A stretch of 5,333 nt of DNA, taken from positions 720,420 through 725,752 of the forward strand of contig CP070766.1 in NCBI GenBank assembly GCA_020345705.1. Reading direction: 5' to 3'. A program made the position numbers and the translations under genes. This document shows, piece by piece, positions 1-5,333 of the stretch; position 1 is the stretch's first letter; every line of letters starts with the position of its first letter. The notes beneath the pieces were generated by a model that was not told the origin of the DNA, did no database searches, and worked only from the letters and a program-made list of their open reading frames with translations. Source of the stretch: Candidatus Zixiibacteriota bacterium. GTDB taxonomy: Bacteria; Zixibacteria; MSB-5A5; GN15; PGXB01.

Positions 1-354
1 ATTCTTTCACCCTGGGCTTCAATCTACGAAGGCCAGTCGGTGTCGCTCAATCTGAAATCGTACTGGACATCGAATCTGGTCATGTCATCAGGAATCGGCT
101 ACTGGGAAAAGGAGTTTCTGCTTGTGGTGGAGGAGATCCCCAGACCGACTATTTTTTCACCTCCGTATGGAATCCTGCAAAGACGTGACTGGCAAAACAG
201 GTTCTACTGGGGTATCCAACAGTACATGTCATCTTCTTCAGGGGTCATTTTTGAACTGGCTCTGCAGGTTGACCTGACATTTAATAACTCCATTGTGGAT
301 GATTACGATTACTCAGGATTGTCGCTTTCGAGCGGAATGACGGCGCGTTTCTAG
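1..354 (+). CDS. Outer-membrane beta-barrel-like protein, C-terminal fragment (5' end outside window)
   Basis: The frame is open from the first base and ends at TAG 352-354, so 117 C-terminal residues are visible and the true start lies upstream; a GTG at 40 is in frame but nothing suggests it is a real start. The tail has short stretches of alternating polar and hydrophobic residues separated by turns, for example the SLNLKSYW region and FELALQVDLTF. It finishes with SGLSLSSGMTARF, a final strand with a terminal phenylalanine. A last beta-strand ending in Phe is the known recognition signal for outer-membrane barrel assembly by BamA. I infer an outer-membrane barrel or a barrel-type C-terminal domain, but the fragment is too short to name a family. 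No strong terminator follows; CTGT/ACAG at 363-377 is only a weak hairpin without a T-run. Confidence 0.5.
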   Translation: MLSPWASIYEGQSVSLNLKSYWTSNLVMSSGIGYWEKEFLLVVEEIPRPTIFSPPYGILQRRDWQNRFYWGIQQYMSSSSGVIFELALQVDLTFNNSIVDDYDYSGLSLSSGMTARF

Positions 355-590
355 ATCAGGGACTGTTTATCATACAGAAGGGGCTGCAATTGATGCTTGA
401 CAAACCGAGCGCATTAATTATATTTATAAAAAGTGGTTATAACTTGCCGGATGAACGAGCATACTGCGATTTTTCTGCCGGACTAATGGGTTTGCAGCAA
501 GTGCTTTTGCAGACTCCGCTTTTGGGCTCTAACCTGTTGGAGAGCTTAGAATTTGACGATAAGTAGACTCAAAACAGCAATAGGAGAGGA
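355..590 (+). other. Gene-free leader upstream of the selenoprotein-like gene
   Basis: These 236 bases hold no convincing gene. They contain a sigma70-like promoter (397-424), a stretch rich in A and T just after it, and about 160 nt of presumed 5' untranslated leader. The leader holds a hairpin at 524-547: 526-530 pairs with 541-545, an AA bulge follows, then CC 533-534 pairs with GG 539-540 around a TGTT loop. No T-run follows, so it does not look like an attenuator terminator. I recognise no riboswitch class. A 12-codon frame at 451-486 lacks a Shine-Dalgarno sequence. Confidence 0.5.
397..424 (+). promoter_or_regulatory. Sigma70-like promoter for the 591-1970 gene
   Basis: A perfect -35 hexamer TTGACA (397-402) is followed by a 16-nt spacer and TATATT (419-424), which matches the -10 consensus at five of six positions. 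Transcription would start near 431, leaving a leader of about 160 nt before the ATG at 591. It lies 43 nt after the upstream stop codon, so the downstream gene appears to have its own promoter. Inferred from sequence pattern only. Confidence 0.55.
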
Positions 591-1970
591 ATGATGAAGA
601 ACGCTAACATCAAGGGTCCTGGAATTGTGGCAATTCTGGCTCTGCTGGCTGTCTCGCTCGCCTTTGCAGGGGATTTCAGTGTCAGCGAACTGAACACGAA
701 TCTGGAGTATCAGCAGACTCCGACGGCCGCCCAGACCTCAGCCGATCCCAAGAGCTATGACGGACGGCTTCTTATCTACATAGTTGAGATCGAGTCGCCC
801 AGGTGGTTTGACGATGACGGCGAGCCGTTTGGTAACGCCTTCCTGGACTTCGCCCTGGATACCAGCTTCACCCTGGCCACAGGTGCGTCTCTCAGTAAGG
901 TCGTTACCTGGGATGCCAGCGCTCACGGTTACGGGGACGTTGTCCCGGACAATCTCAAGGCTATTGCGGTCCTGAAGGACATGTCGGTTTCATATCCGGC
1001 CAATTCCGATACCGTACCCGCCACCGCTTATCCATTTGATGCTTACTATGTCGGGGCTGCGGCGGCGGCCACGGTCGATCAACAGTGGTTCAACGTCGTT
1101 TCGGATGATTTCACACACTCGGTTTTCGACGACGAGGGGGCCACAACGTGGTGACCGAACTGCCCTAATGTCAGTTTGGCATTACGGAACATTTCAGAGC
1201 TCTACGATTTTCCATTCTTTTATGCTGCCATGGTGGTGGATGAAAATGCCGTGGCTGCCAATTATATGGCGAGCGAGTATAATCTTCACTGGGTTCCTAC
1301 CCAGTACTTCGACGGCGGCCAGATCGTCGGGGTTGGTGGAAGCGTCGGGACCGGCGCCATCTTGTCACACCTGCAGACGTGCGGAGCGCGGCCGGTTCCC
1401 AGTTTCGGCATGAAGGTTGACTTGACCTGGCTGGGCAAGGGAAGCATCCAGGTCAGAGTGGATATGGCCGACAATGCACGCCCGAATGCTCCCGGACAGC
1501 CTGCCGGTGAGACAGAAGGTGGGAAGGACGTTGTCTATAACTTCACTTCCAGCTGTACCGACCCGGATGGAGACCAGGTGTTCTATCGCTTTGACTGGGG
1601 TGACGGTGAAGTCTCCTCATGGACGGGACCGTATAATTCGGGAGACCCGGGCCCCGGCTCGCACACCTGGACCACAAGCGGCGTCTACGACATAAAAGTG
1701 CAATCGAGAGACGAATGGGGATTCGAGAGCAGCTGGTCTGATCCTCATCAGATTACGATTCACGAATACGTCGCCGGGGACGCCGACGGCAACGGCGTGG
1801 TCAACATCCTCGATGTTACTTTCATAATAAACTATCTCTATAAAAACGGCCCGCCGCCCAATCCGTTCGAGGCGGCCGACGCCGACGGAAGCGGCAGCCG
1901 GAACATTCTCGACGTCACCTATATCATAAACTATCTGTATAAGGAAGGCCCGCCGCCGATTTATACATAA
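591..1970 (+). CDS. Secreted thioredoxin-fold selenoprotein (UxxC) with PKD-like and dockerin domains; in-frame TGA at 1152-1154
   Basis: Read through one TGA, this frame gives 459 residues. A Shine-Dalgarno AGGAG at 582-586 precedes a double start ATGATG; the second ATG (594) has the better 7-nt spacing. Residues 1-26 are a signal peptide with an AFA cleavage site. Residues about 27-165 form a beta-rich region of unknown role. Residues about 168-265 look like a thioredoxin-like domain: strand THSVFDDEG, then TTW-[TGA188]-P-N-C191, then FPFFYAAMVVDEN, then the cis-proline loop WVPTQYFDGG (Pro236). Residues about 298-390 resemble a PKD or Ig-like domain (DPDGD, FDWGDGE). Residues 396-459 are two dockerin-type calcium-loop repeats. 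The stop codon replaces the attacking cysteine of CxxC, frame is kept on both sides, and a SECIS-like hairpin follows, so I infer selenocysteine. The product would be an exported thiol oxidoreductase, perhaps surface-bound through the dockerin; its substrate is unknown. Alternatives are a nonsense mutation or a sequencing error. The gene has its own promoter and terminator. Confidence 0.78.
1152..1154 (+). other. Candidate selenocysteine codon (in-frame UGA, codon 188)
   Basis: This TGA follows TGG (Trp187) and precedes CCG AAC TGC (Pro-Asn-Cys), so the active site reads W-U-P-N-C. In thioredoxin-fold proteins this slot is the N-terminal, solvent-exposed nucleophilic cysteine, the one usually replaced by Sec in UxxC selenoproteins. 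The standard code is otherwise used nearby: tldD ends at a TGA at its expected C-terminus, which argues against general TGA reassignment. Confidence 0.75.
1163..1187 (+). promoter_or_regulatory. Bacterial SECIS-like hairpin just after the UGA
   Basis: Bases 1163-1170 pair with 1180-1187 (CC-C-UAAUG with CAUUA-C-GG; seven pairs and one C-C mismatch). Above this, U1171 can bulge out and C1172 can pair with G1179, leaving the six-base loop AGUUUG. Counting the U of UGA as 1, the loop GU falls at positions 23-24. As I remember it, that is where E. coli fdhF carries its SelB-binding G23-U24, beneath which a U is also bulged. A competing eight-pair helix, 1155-1162 with 1172-1179, has a nine-base loop but puts the loop unusually close to the UGA. 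Which fold forms cannot be settled by eye. Confidence 0.55.
1779..1958 (+). repeat. Two dockerin-type repeat units inside the CDS (1779-1859 and 1878-1958)
   Basis: Two 81-base units lie 99 bases apart. By my count they match at 61 of 81 bases and 22 of 27 residues. Each encodes a calcium-loop pattern: DADGNGVVNILD in the first and DADGSGSRNILD in the second. Each then has an NYLY helix and a GPPP end. This is the duplicated F-hand layout of type I dockerins, which in cellulosomes bind cohesins. In Zixibacteria-like genomes similar tails occur on many secreted proteins, where the partner is unclear. High nucleotide similarity suggests fairly recent internal duplication or gene conversion. Confidence 0.8.
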
Positions 1971-1986
1971 TAGTAAAAATGCGCGA

Positions 1987-2011
1987 TGGGAGCGGCAGAT
2001 TGCCGCTCCCA
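1987..2011 (+). terminator. Strong hairpin terminator between convergent genes
   Basis: An 11-pair perfect stem, TGGGAGCGGCA with TGCCGCTCCCA, closes a three-base GAT loop 16 nt after the TAA of the selenoprotein-like gene. On the + strand it is followed by the moderately T-rich CCTTTCTCT. On the - strand the stem is followed, after eight bases, by five Ts (complement of 1975-1979), so it may also stop tldE transcripts. It sits in the 89-nt gap between two converging genes, the usual place for a shared terminator. Confidence 0.75.
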
Positions 2012-2059
2012 CCTTTCTCTGCATTGATAGCTCCGGCAGAGAAGATATTATTTCATATT

Positions 2060-3382
2060 CTATATGCCGCTGAACTGAACGCCCCGGAAGAACATACTGG
2101 GCCTTCGTATACTCGAGTATGGCCAGGGATCGTTACCGACTTCGACAAGCTGATTCCAGAACTCAAGCATATTACCGGAGATATTCATTTCGCTTACCGG
2201 CTTGACAGGCGAGCCATTCTCTATCAGTATTCCCATAATCCCATACGAGAAATCACCGGTAGTGTCGTTGGAATTACCACCTATGAATCCGGTCACCAGA
2301 ATACCTTTCTTCGTCTGTTTGATCAAGTCGTCGAGAGACTTTGACCCATAATCAAAAACGAGATTAGTTGGAGAACCGATGGTAGGTTCCGTGCCGAGTT
2401 TTCTCCCGTAGTAGCAGTTGATGTAATATGACTTCAGAATACCTTTATCGATCATGTCGCGCTTCCGCGTCGCCATCCCCTCACCGTCGAACAATCTCGA
2501 TCCGAGGCCCGATCTGACAAAAGGATCATCTATGATGGTGAACCTATCGGAGGCGATTTGCTGACCCAGTTTCCCCTCGAGAAAAGAATTCTTACGATGC
2601 AGCGCCCTTCCGGTCATCGGTTCACGCCACGGATAAACCAGCCTCGAAGCCGCTCGATTCTCGACAATCATATCATATACTCCAGATTCAATTTTCGCCT
2701 GGCCCACTTTGCGCAGGGCCCTCTCAACGGCCCTTTTGCCCAAATCTTCCGGCGACGACAGGTCTTTCAGGTATCGAACCATGGAATAATCAGAATCTCC
2801 CGGCCGGCTATCGCCCATACCCTTGACGCTTACCTTTACTTCGGCGTCGAAAACAGTACTGTGGTGCTCCCCCTCGAAACCATTGCTGTGCACTCTGACC
2901 GCCTGGGAATAAGTATCGGAATACTCAGCCGTGCATGAGATGATCCTGTCGCTCCCGGTCAGAGCGGCCTCTTCAATCTCACGCGCCAGCCTTACCCGAT
3001 CAGACGACTTTACATCCTCGTAGCCGGGATCAAAAATCTGAAGATCGATGTCACTCTGCCCGTCGTAGTACTTCGGATCAGGAAGCGAACGGTCCGGATC
3101 CTCATTAAGATATTTTGTCATGGCCACTGCTTCCTCGATAAATCTCGCCAGCGACTCTCTCCGGATGTCATTCGTCGAATGGTTGGAATATCTATTGTCC
3201 GCATAGACTGACAAGCTAAGAGAGTTCTGTGTCGATTCTTTTAGTTCATCGAGCTTTCTGTCGCGGTGGCTTATATTGATCTTTCTCTTGTTAAGAAGAT
3301 AAGCGGCGCAGTCGTCGGCGCCCTCTTTTTTGGCCCTGTCAACCGACCAGCGAGCCAGTTCAAATGATTCTTTTCTATTCAT
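2060..3382 (-). CDS. pmbA: TldE/PmbA family protein, TldD partner (440 aa)
   Basis: This is the non-catalytic-type member of the TldD/TldE pair. In E. coli the two form a heterodimeric metalloprotease that cleaves unfolded peptides, including the leader of microcin B17 and the antitoxin CcdA. The family pattern is clear in the C-terminal half: SPTNLVFDYGSKSLDDLI (about 337-354), GFIGGNSNDTTGDFSYGIMG (365-384), then IENGSPVKPVSEMNISGNM. The region where TldD carries HExxxH (around residues 241-252 here) has no such motif, as expected for TldE. Length is close to the usual 440-450 residues. The ATG at 3382 is preceded by GAGG (3393-3396) with a 10-nt gap. No signal peptide is visible, in contrast to its partner. 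It lies 35 nt after tldD and is probably co-transcribed with it. Confidence 0.92.
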   Translation of the reverse strand: MNRKESFELARWSVDRAKKEGADDCAAYLLNKRKINISHRDRKLDELKESTQNSLSLSVYADNRYSNHSTNDIRRESLARFIEEAVAMTKYLNEDPDRSLPDPKYYDGQSDIDLQIFDPGYEDVKSSDRVRLAREIEEAALTGSDRIISCTAEYSDTYSQAVRVHSNGFEGEHHSTVFDAEVKVSVKGMGDSRPGDSDYSMVRYLKDLSSPEDLGKRAVERALRKVGQAKIESGVYDMIVENRAASRLVYPWREPMTGRALHRKNSFLEGKLGQQIASDRFTIIDDPFVRSGLGSRLFDGEGMATRKRDMIDKGILKSYYINCYYGRKLGTEPTIGSPTNLVFDYGSKSLDDLIKQTKKGILVTGFIGGNSNDTTGDFSYGIMGILIENGSPVKPVSEMNISGNMLEFWNQLVEVGNDPWPYSSIRRPSMFFRGVQFSGI

Positions 3383-3401
3383 AATTCATATACCTCATTC
3401 T

Positions 3402-3418
3402 AAGCCGCTGTCCGGCTT
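3402..3418 (-). other. Small intercistronic hairpin between tldD and tldE
   Basis: AAGCCG pairs perfectly with CGGCTT across a five-base loop, starting at the last base of the tldD stop codon as read on the - strand. It is followed by AGAATGAGG and not by a T-run, so it is not a terminator. It could protect a processed 3' end or tune tldE translation, since it ends about five bases before the tldE Shine-Dalgarno. This is a weak inference. Confidence 0.35.
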
Positions 3419-4962
3419 CATGCAGTCACCCCGCCAACGGTTATTGACAACACTTTGGTCGTGGGAAGGCCGTCCGTGACCGGCGCCCACTGGCCACCCT
3501 TGCCGCAGGTCCCGCCGCCTTCTTCGACCGTCAGGTCGTCGGCAGCCATAACTATATCCCTCAGAACCTCTGGTCCATTGCCGATTATGTTGACGTCCTT
3601 GACAGGTCGCGTCAGCTTCCCGTCCTCAATCAAACGCCCCGATTTGACATAAAACGTGAAATCACCGGCCCCGATTCGGACCTCGCCGTTGGTGAACATC
3701 TCGGTATACAAGCCCTTCTTAACGCTTTTGATTATTTCTTCCTTCGTGTGTGGACCGGCAAGCATGTAAGTGTTTCTCATCCGCGGTATCGGTGGATAGC
3801 GGAATGACTGTCTGCGTCCGTTGCCGGTCGGCTTCACCTTGTAGTGACGGGAACTGATACGGTCATGCATATAGCTTCTTAGTATTCCGTCTTTAACCAG
3901 GTATGTCTTCTCGGTATCGTTGGCTTCGTCATCAACGTTAAGAGAACCGCGGTAGTTCTTCATTGTGCCGTCATCAACGATAGTTACAAAGTCCGCTGCC
4001 ACCGGCTGGTTCATTTTCTCGGAAAATATAGACATGTTCTTTCGGTTGAGATCCGCTTCCAGTCCATGCCCGATCGCCTCATGAAGAAGAATACCGGAAC
4101 TCCCGGAAGCCAGAACCACCTCCATTTCGCCTCCCTCAGGCTTGACCGCATCAAACAGCGCCACAGTATTGCCGACCGCTTTCCCGGCCAATCCATCAAG
4201 CTTTTCAGGAGTATAGTATTCGAGTCCCCGGCGCCCCCCCAAATGTTTGAAACTCTCTTCCTTCCTGCCATTCTGCTCGGCGGTGCACATGGCGAACATC
4301 CGCGTCATCGGCCGGTAGTCACAGGCTATTCTGCCATCCGACGTCGCCACCAGGATGTGCGAACTCCTATCCGTGAAATATATTCGAGCCTTAACGACAC
4401 GCTTGTCCTCCGCAAGCATCTTCTCGTTGACTCTACGGAGTAAGGGAATTTTCCTGTCGATTCCAACATCTTCCCAGAACATTTCGATCGGATAATAGTC
4501 GGGTATCATATGATAATTCAGGCTCGCCGGCGCCGCCGTTCTGCTTTCGCCGGCGATGTTGGCCGCCGTTCGGGCCGCTTTGATCATGGCCTCGGGTGTC
4601 ATCTCCTCAGAAAATGAATACCCCGTCTGTTCGTCCTCGATAACCCGGATTCCGACACCGTAATCTACCTGGGTGTAGGCCCGGTTGACGGCGTTGTCCT
4701 CGAGAATGACATCCGTGGCGGTGCTGTGTTCGAAGAAAACATCACAGTAGTCACCGCCCCGCTCGAGGGCGGCCGCCATCACGCGCCGGATAATATTCTC
4801 GTCAATGCCGAAATACTCATAATAATCCTTGAGGTTGGCCTCACCCGGCGGCGGACTGGCAAAAGCCATCAGTGGATTGCCCCGAAAGATTCCCGGGACG
4901 CTTGCCGCCGCAAGCCCCATGGCCCCCATTTTCACAAAATCCCTTCGTGTCATTTTAGCCAT
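3418..4962 (-). CDS. tldD: TldD family zinc metalloprotease with Tat signal peptide (514 aa)
   Basis: This is the catalytic subunit of the TldD/TldE peptidase. The metal-site motif HEAIGH is at residues 294-299 within GSSGILLHEAIGHGLEAD. The conserved late cysteine, which in TldD helps bind the metal, is Cys486 in GGGTCGKGGQWAPV. The flexible-region and barrel motifs are intact through to the C-terminal TKVLSITVGG. The N-terminus is a twin-arginine signal: TRRDFVKMG at 5-13, a hydrophobic stretch MGLAAASVPGIF, and a likely cleavage near AFA-SPP (about 33-36). This accounts for the roughly 30 residues beyond the 481 of E. coli TldD. The start at 4962 is supported by GGGAG (4969-4973) with a 6-nt gap. 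It is the first gene of an operon with tldE. The protein is probably periplasmic or, in this lineage, outside the cytoplasm in folded form. Substrate is unknown. Confidence 0.95.
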   Translation of the reverse strand: MAKMTRRDFVKMGAMGLAAASVPGIFRGNPLMAFASPPPGEANLKDYYEYFGIDENIIRRVMAAALERGGDYCDVFFEHSTATDVILEDNAVNRAYTQVDYGVGIRVIEDEQTGYSFSEEMTPEAMIKAARTAANIAGESRTAAPASLNYHMIPDYYPIEMFWEDVGIDRKIPLLRRVNEKMLAEDKRVVKARIYFTDRSSHILVATSDGRIACDYRPMTRMFAMCTAEQNGRKEESFKHLGGRRGLEYYTPEKLDGLAGKAVGNTVALFDAVKPEGGEMEVVLASGSSGILLHEAIGHGLEADLNRKNMSIFSEKMNQPVAADFVTIVDDGTMKNYRGSLNVDDEANDTEKTYLVKDGILRSYMHDRISSRHYKVKPTGNGRRQSFRYPPIPRMRNTYMLAGPHTKEEIIKSVKKGLYTEMFTNGEVRIGAGDFTFYVKSGRLIEDGKLTRPVKDVNIIGNGPEVLRDIVMAADDLTVEEGGGTCGKGGQWAPVTDGLPTTKVLSITVGGVTA

Positions 4963-5025
4963 TCCTGTCTCCCGATTTATCTGTCAAAAAATGATTGTTA
5001 GTATCTTCTCACAAGTCACCTGTGT

Positions 5026-5053
5026 TGTATAATTTAACGCATTTCACTGTCAA
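5026..5053 (-). promoter_or_regulatory. Promoter for the tldD-tldE operon
   Basis: Read on the - strand, a perfect TTGACA (complement of 5048-5053) is followed by a 16-nt spacer and TATACA (complement of 5026-5031), four of six matches to the -10 consensus. Transcription would begin near 5019, giving a leader of about 57 nt to the tldD start. Pattern-based inference. Confidence 0.5.
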
Positions 5054-5126
5054 TGGGATTCATTTTTTCTGAGCCTTCTGACCACATCTTTTTATCGACT
5101 ATTAATACTGAGCCGTCACCCGCCGC

Positions 5127-5148
5127 CGGTAGTGCCGCGCGGCAACCG
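5127..5148. promoter_or_regulatory. GC-rich dyad between divergent promoters (possible operator)
   Basis: A perfect 12-base palindrome TGCCGCGCGGCA (5133-5144) is flanked by CGGT (5127-5130) and ACCG (5145-5148), which also pair if the AG at 5131-5132 bulges out. The palindrome has no spacer, so it is more like a dimeric repressor site than a terminator. It lies 18 bases upstream of the rightward -35 element and about 74 bases upstream of the tldD -35. No known regulator site is recognised. Confidence 0.3.
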
Positions 5149-5165
5149 AAAAGAGCGTAAACTTC

Positions 5166-5193
5166 TTGCGGATGGCAGGATTTGATGTATAAT
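5166..5193 (+). promoter_or_regulatory. Promoter for the oxidoreductase gene at the right end
   Basis: A perfect -10 hexamer TATAAT (5188-5193) lies 16 nt after TTGCGG (5166-5171), a poor -35 that keeps only the TTG core. Transcription would start near 5200, about 56 nt before the ATG at 5256. The strong -10 and weak -35 are compatible with activator dependence, but nothing in the sequence shows it. Confidence 0.45.
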
Positions 5194-5255
5194 AGTCGGG
5201 AAAATAAAAGGCTTTAGGCCGTAGAAGCTTCATGACAGTCAGGAGACAAAAATAG

Positions 5256-5333
5256 ATGCCGAAGAATTTCGCTTTGACCGGGGTGTCGGGTTATATCGCC
5301 CCCAGGCATTTGAAGGCAATAAAAGATACGGGC
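5256..5333 (+). CDS. Gfo/Idh/MocA-type oxidoreductase, WlbA/WbpB-like, N-terminal fragment
   Basis: Twenty-six codons are visible before the window ends. The start ATG has AGGAGA at 5241-5246 with a 9-nt gap. The peptide begins MPKNFALTGVSGYIAP and continues RHLKAIKDTG. This is the first strand and glycine loop of a Rossmann fold (GVSGYIAPRH, in place of the usual GxGxxA), followed by the helix leading to the next strand. From memory it closely resembles the start of WlbA/WbpB, the NAD-dependent dehydrogenase that oxidises UDP-N-acetyl-glucosaminuronic acid at C3 on the way to diacetylated aminouronic sugars of surface polysaccharides. The GYIAPRHLKAI stretch is characteristic of that subgroup. 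The catalytic EKP motif lies beyond the window, so the substrate assignment is tentative. Confidence 0.65.
   Translation, partial: MPKNFALTGVSGYIAPRHLKAIKDTG

Noticed and set aside
451..486. Twelve-codon leader reading frame (ATG to TAA) upstream of 591
   Set aside because: No Shine-Dalgarno, and no run of a regulatory amino acid that would suggest attenuation. Likely chance.
1152..1154. TGA read as Gly or Trp through an altered genetic code
   Set aside because: tldD ends at TGA at its expected C-terminus, and neither Gly nor Trp is expected at the first position of a thioredoxin CxxC motif.
1176..1970. Independent gene starting at TTG 1176
   Set aside because: No Shine-Dalgarno precedes it, it would begin in the middle of the thioredoxin fold just after Cys191 and would lack a signal peptide. 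It is in phase with the 591 frame, so it is better explained as the read-through continuation of that gene.
591..1970. Pseudogene split by a nonsense mutation
   Set aside because: Possible, but the single stop is TGA, sits exactly at the catalytic Cys position and is followed by a SECIS-like hairpin, and the downstream part shows no decay (intact PKD-like and dockerin domains). Kept only as the main alternative.
1617..2024. Antisense frame opposite the PKD-like and dockerin region
   Set aside because: It mirrors the repeated dockerin codons, has no recognisable domain and runs through the terminator hairpin. It is a shadow of the real gene.
1979..2344. Plus-strand frame overlapping the 3' end of tldE
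   Set aside because: It starts in the terminator region, lies opposite conserved TldE codons and has no protein features of its own.
5028..5033. Plus-strand TATAAT in the divergent region as a second rightward promoter
   Set aside because: No -35-like hexamer at the right distance, and the bases overlap the - strand -10 of the tldD promoter. The AT-rich near-palindrome explains it.

Overview
The window looks like part of a Gram-negative genome from the FCB side of the bacterial tree. Candidate phylum Zixibacteria or a close relative is my best guess. This rests on three things seen in the sequence: a C-terminal pair of dockerin-type repeats of the 'NILDVTyIINYLYKxGPPP' kind, which I associate with Zixibacteria-like genomes; an outer-membrane beta-barrel C-terminus; and a Tat-exported TldD. 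The taxonomic call is an inference from motif style, not from any search.

Layout. (1) 1-354, + strand: the 3' end of a gene whose product ends like an outer-membrane beta-barrel. (2) 355-590: a gene-free leader with a good sigma70-like promoter (397-424) and a roughly 160-nt untranslated region. (3) 591-1970, + strand: one long reading frame interrupted by a single in-frame TGA at 1152-1154. It encodes a secreted thioredoxin-fold protein with a PKD-like domain and two dockerin repeats. The TGA sits exactly where the first cysteine of the thioredoxin CxxC motif belongs, giving W-[TGA]-P-N-C, and the RNA just after it can fold into a bacterial SECIS-like hairpin. I read this as a selenoprotein with a UxxC active site, not as two genes or a pseudogene. 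(4) 1987-2011: a strong terminator hairpin between convergent transcription units. (5) 4962 down to 2060, - strand: a two-gene operon, tldD (Tat signal, HEAIGH metalloprotease motif) then tldE/pmbA, 35 nt apart. (6) 4963-5255: a divergent intergenic region with a promoter on each strand and a GC-rich dyad between them. (7) 5256-5333, + strand: the first 26 codons of a Gfo/Idh/MocA-type NAD-dependent sugar-nucleotide oxidoreductase resembling WlbA/WbpB, cut off by the window end.

The units appear functionally independent: a cell-surface or secreted redox protein, a TldD/TldE peptidase pair, and the start of what may be a surface-polysaccharide sugar pathway. The main discovery candidate is the exported, dockerin-bearing selenocysteine thioredoxin-like protein. 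Conventional gene calling would split it into a 187-residue protein without an active site and a 264-residue protein without a signal peptide.
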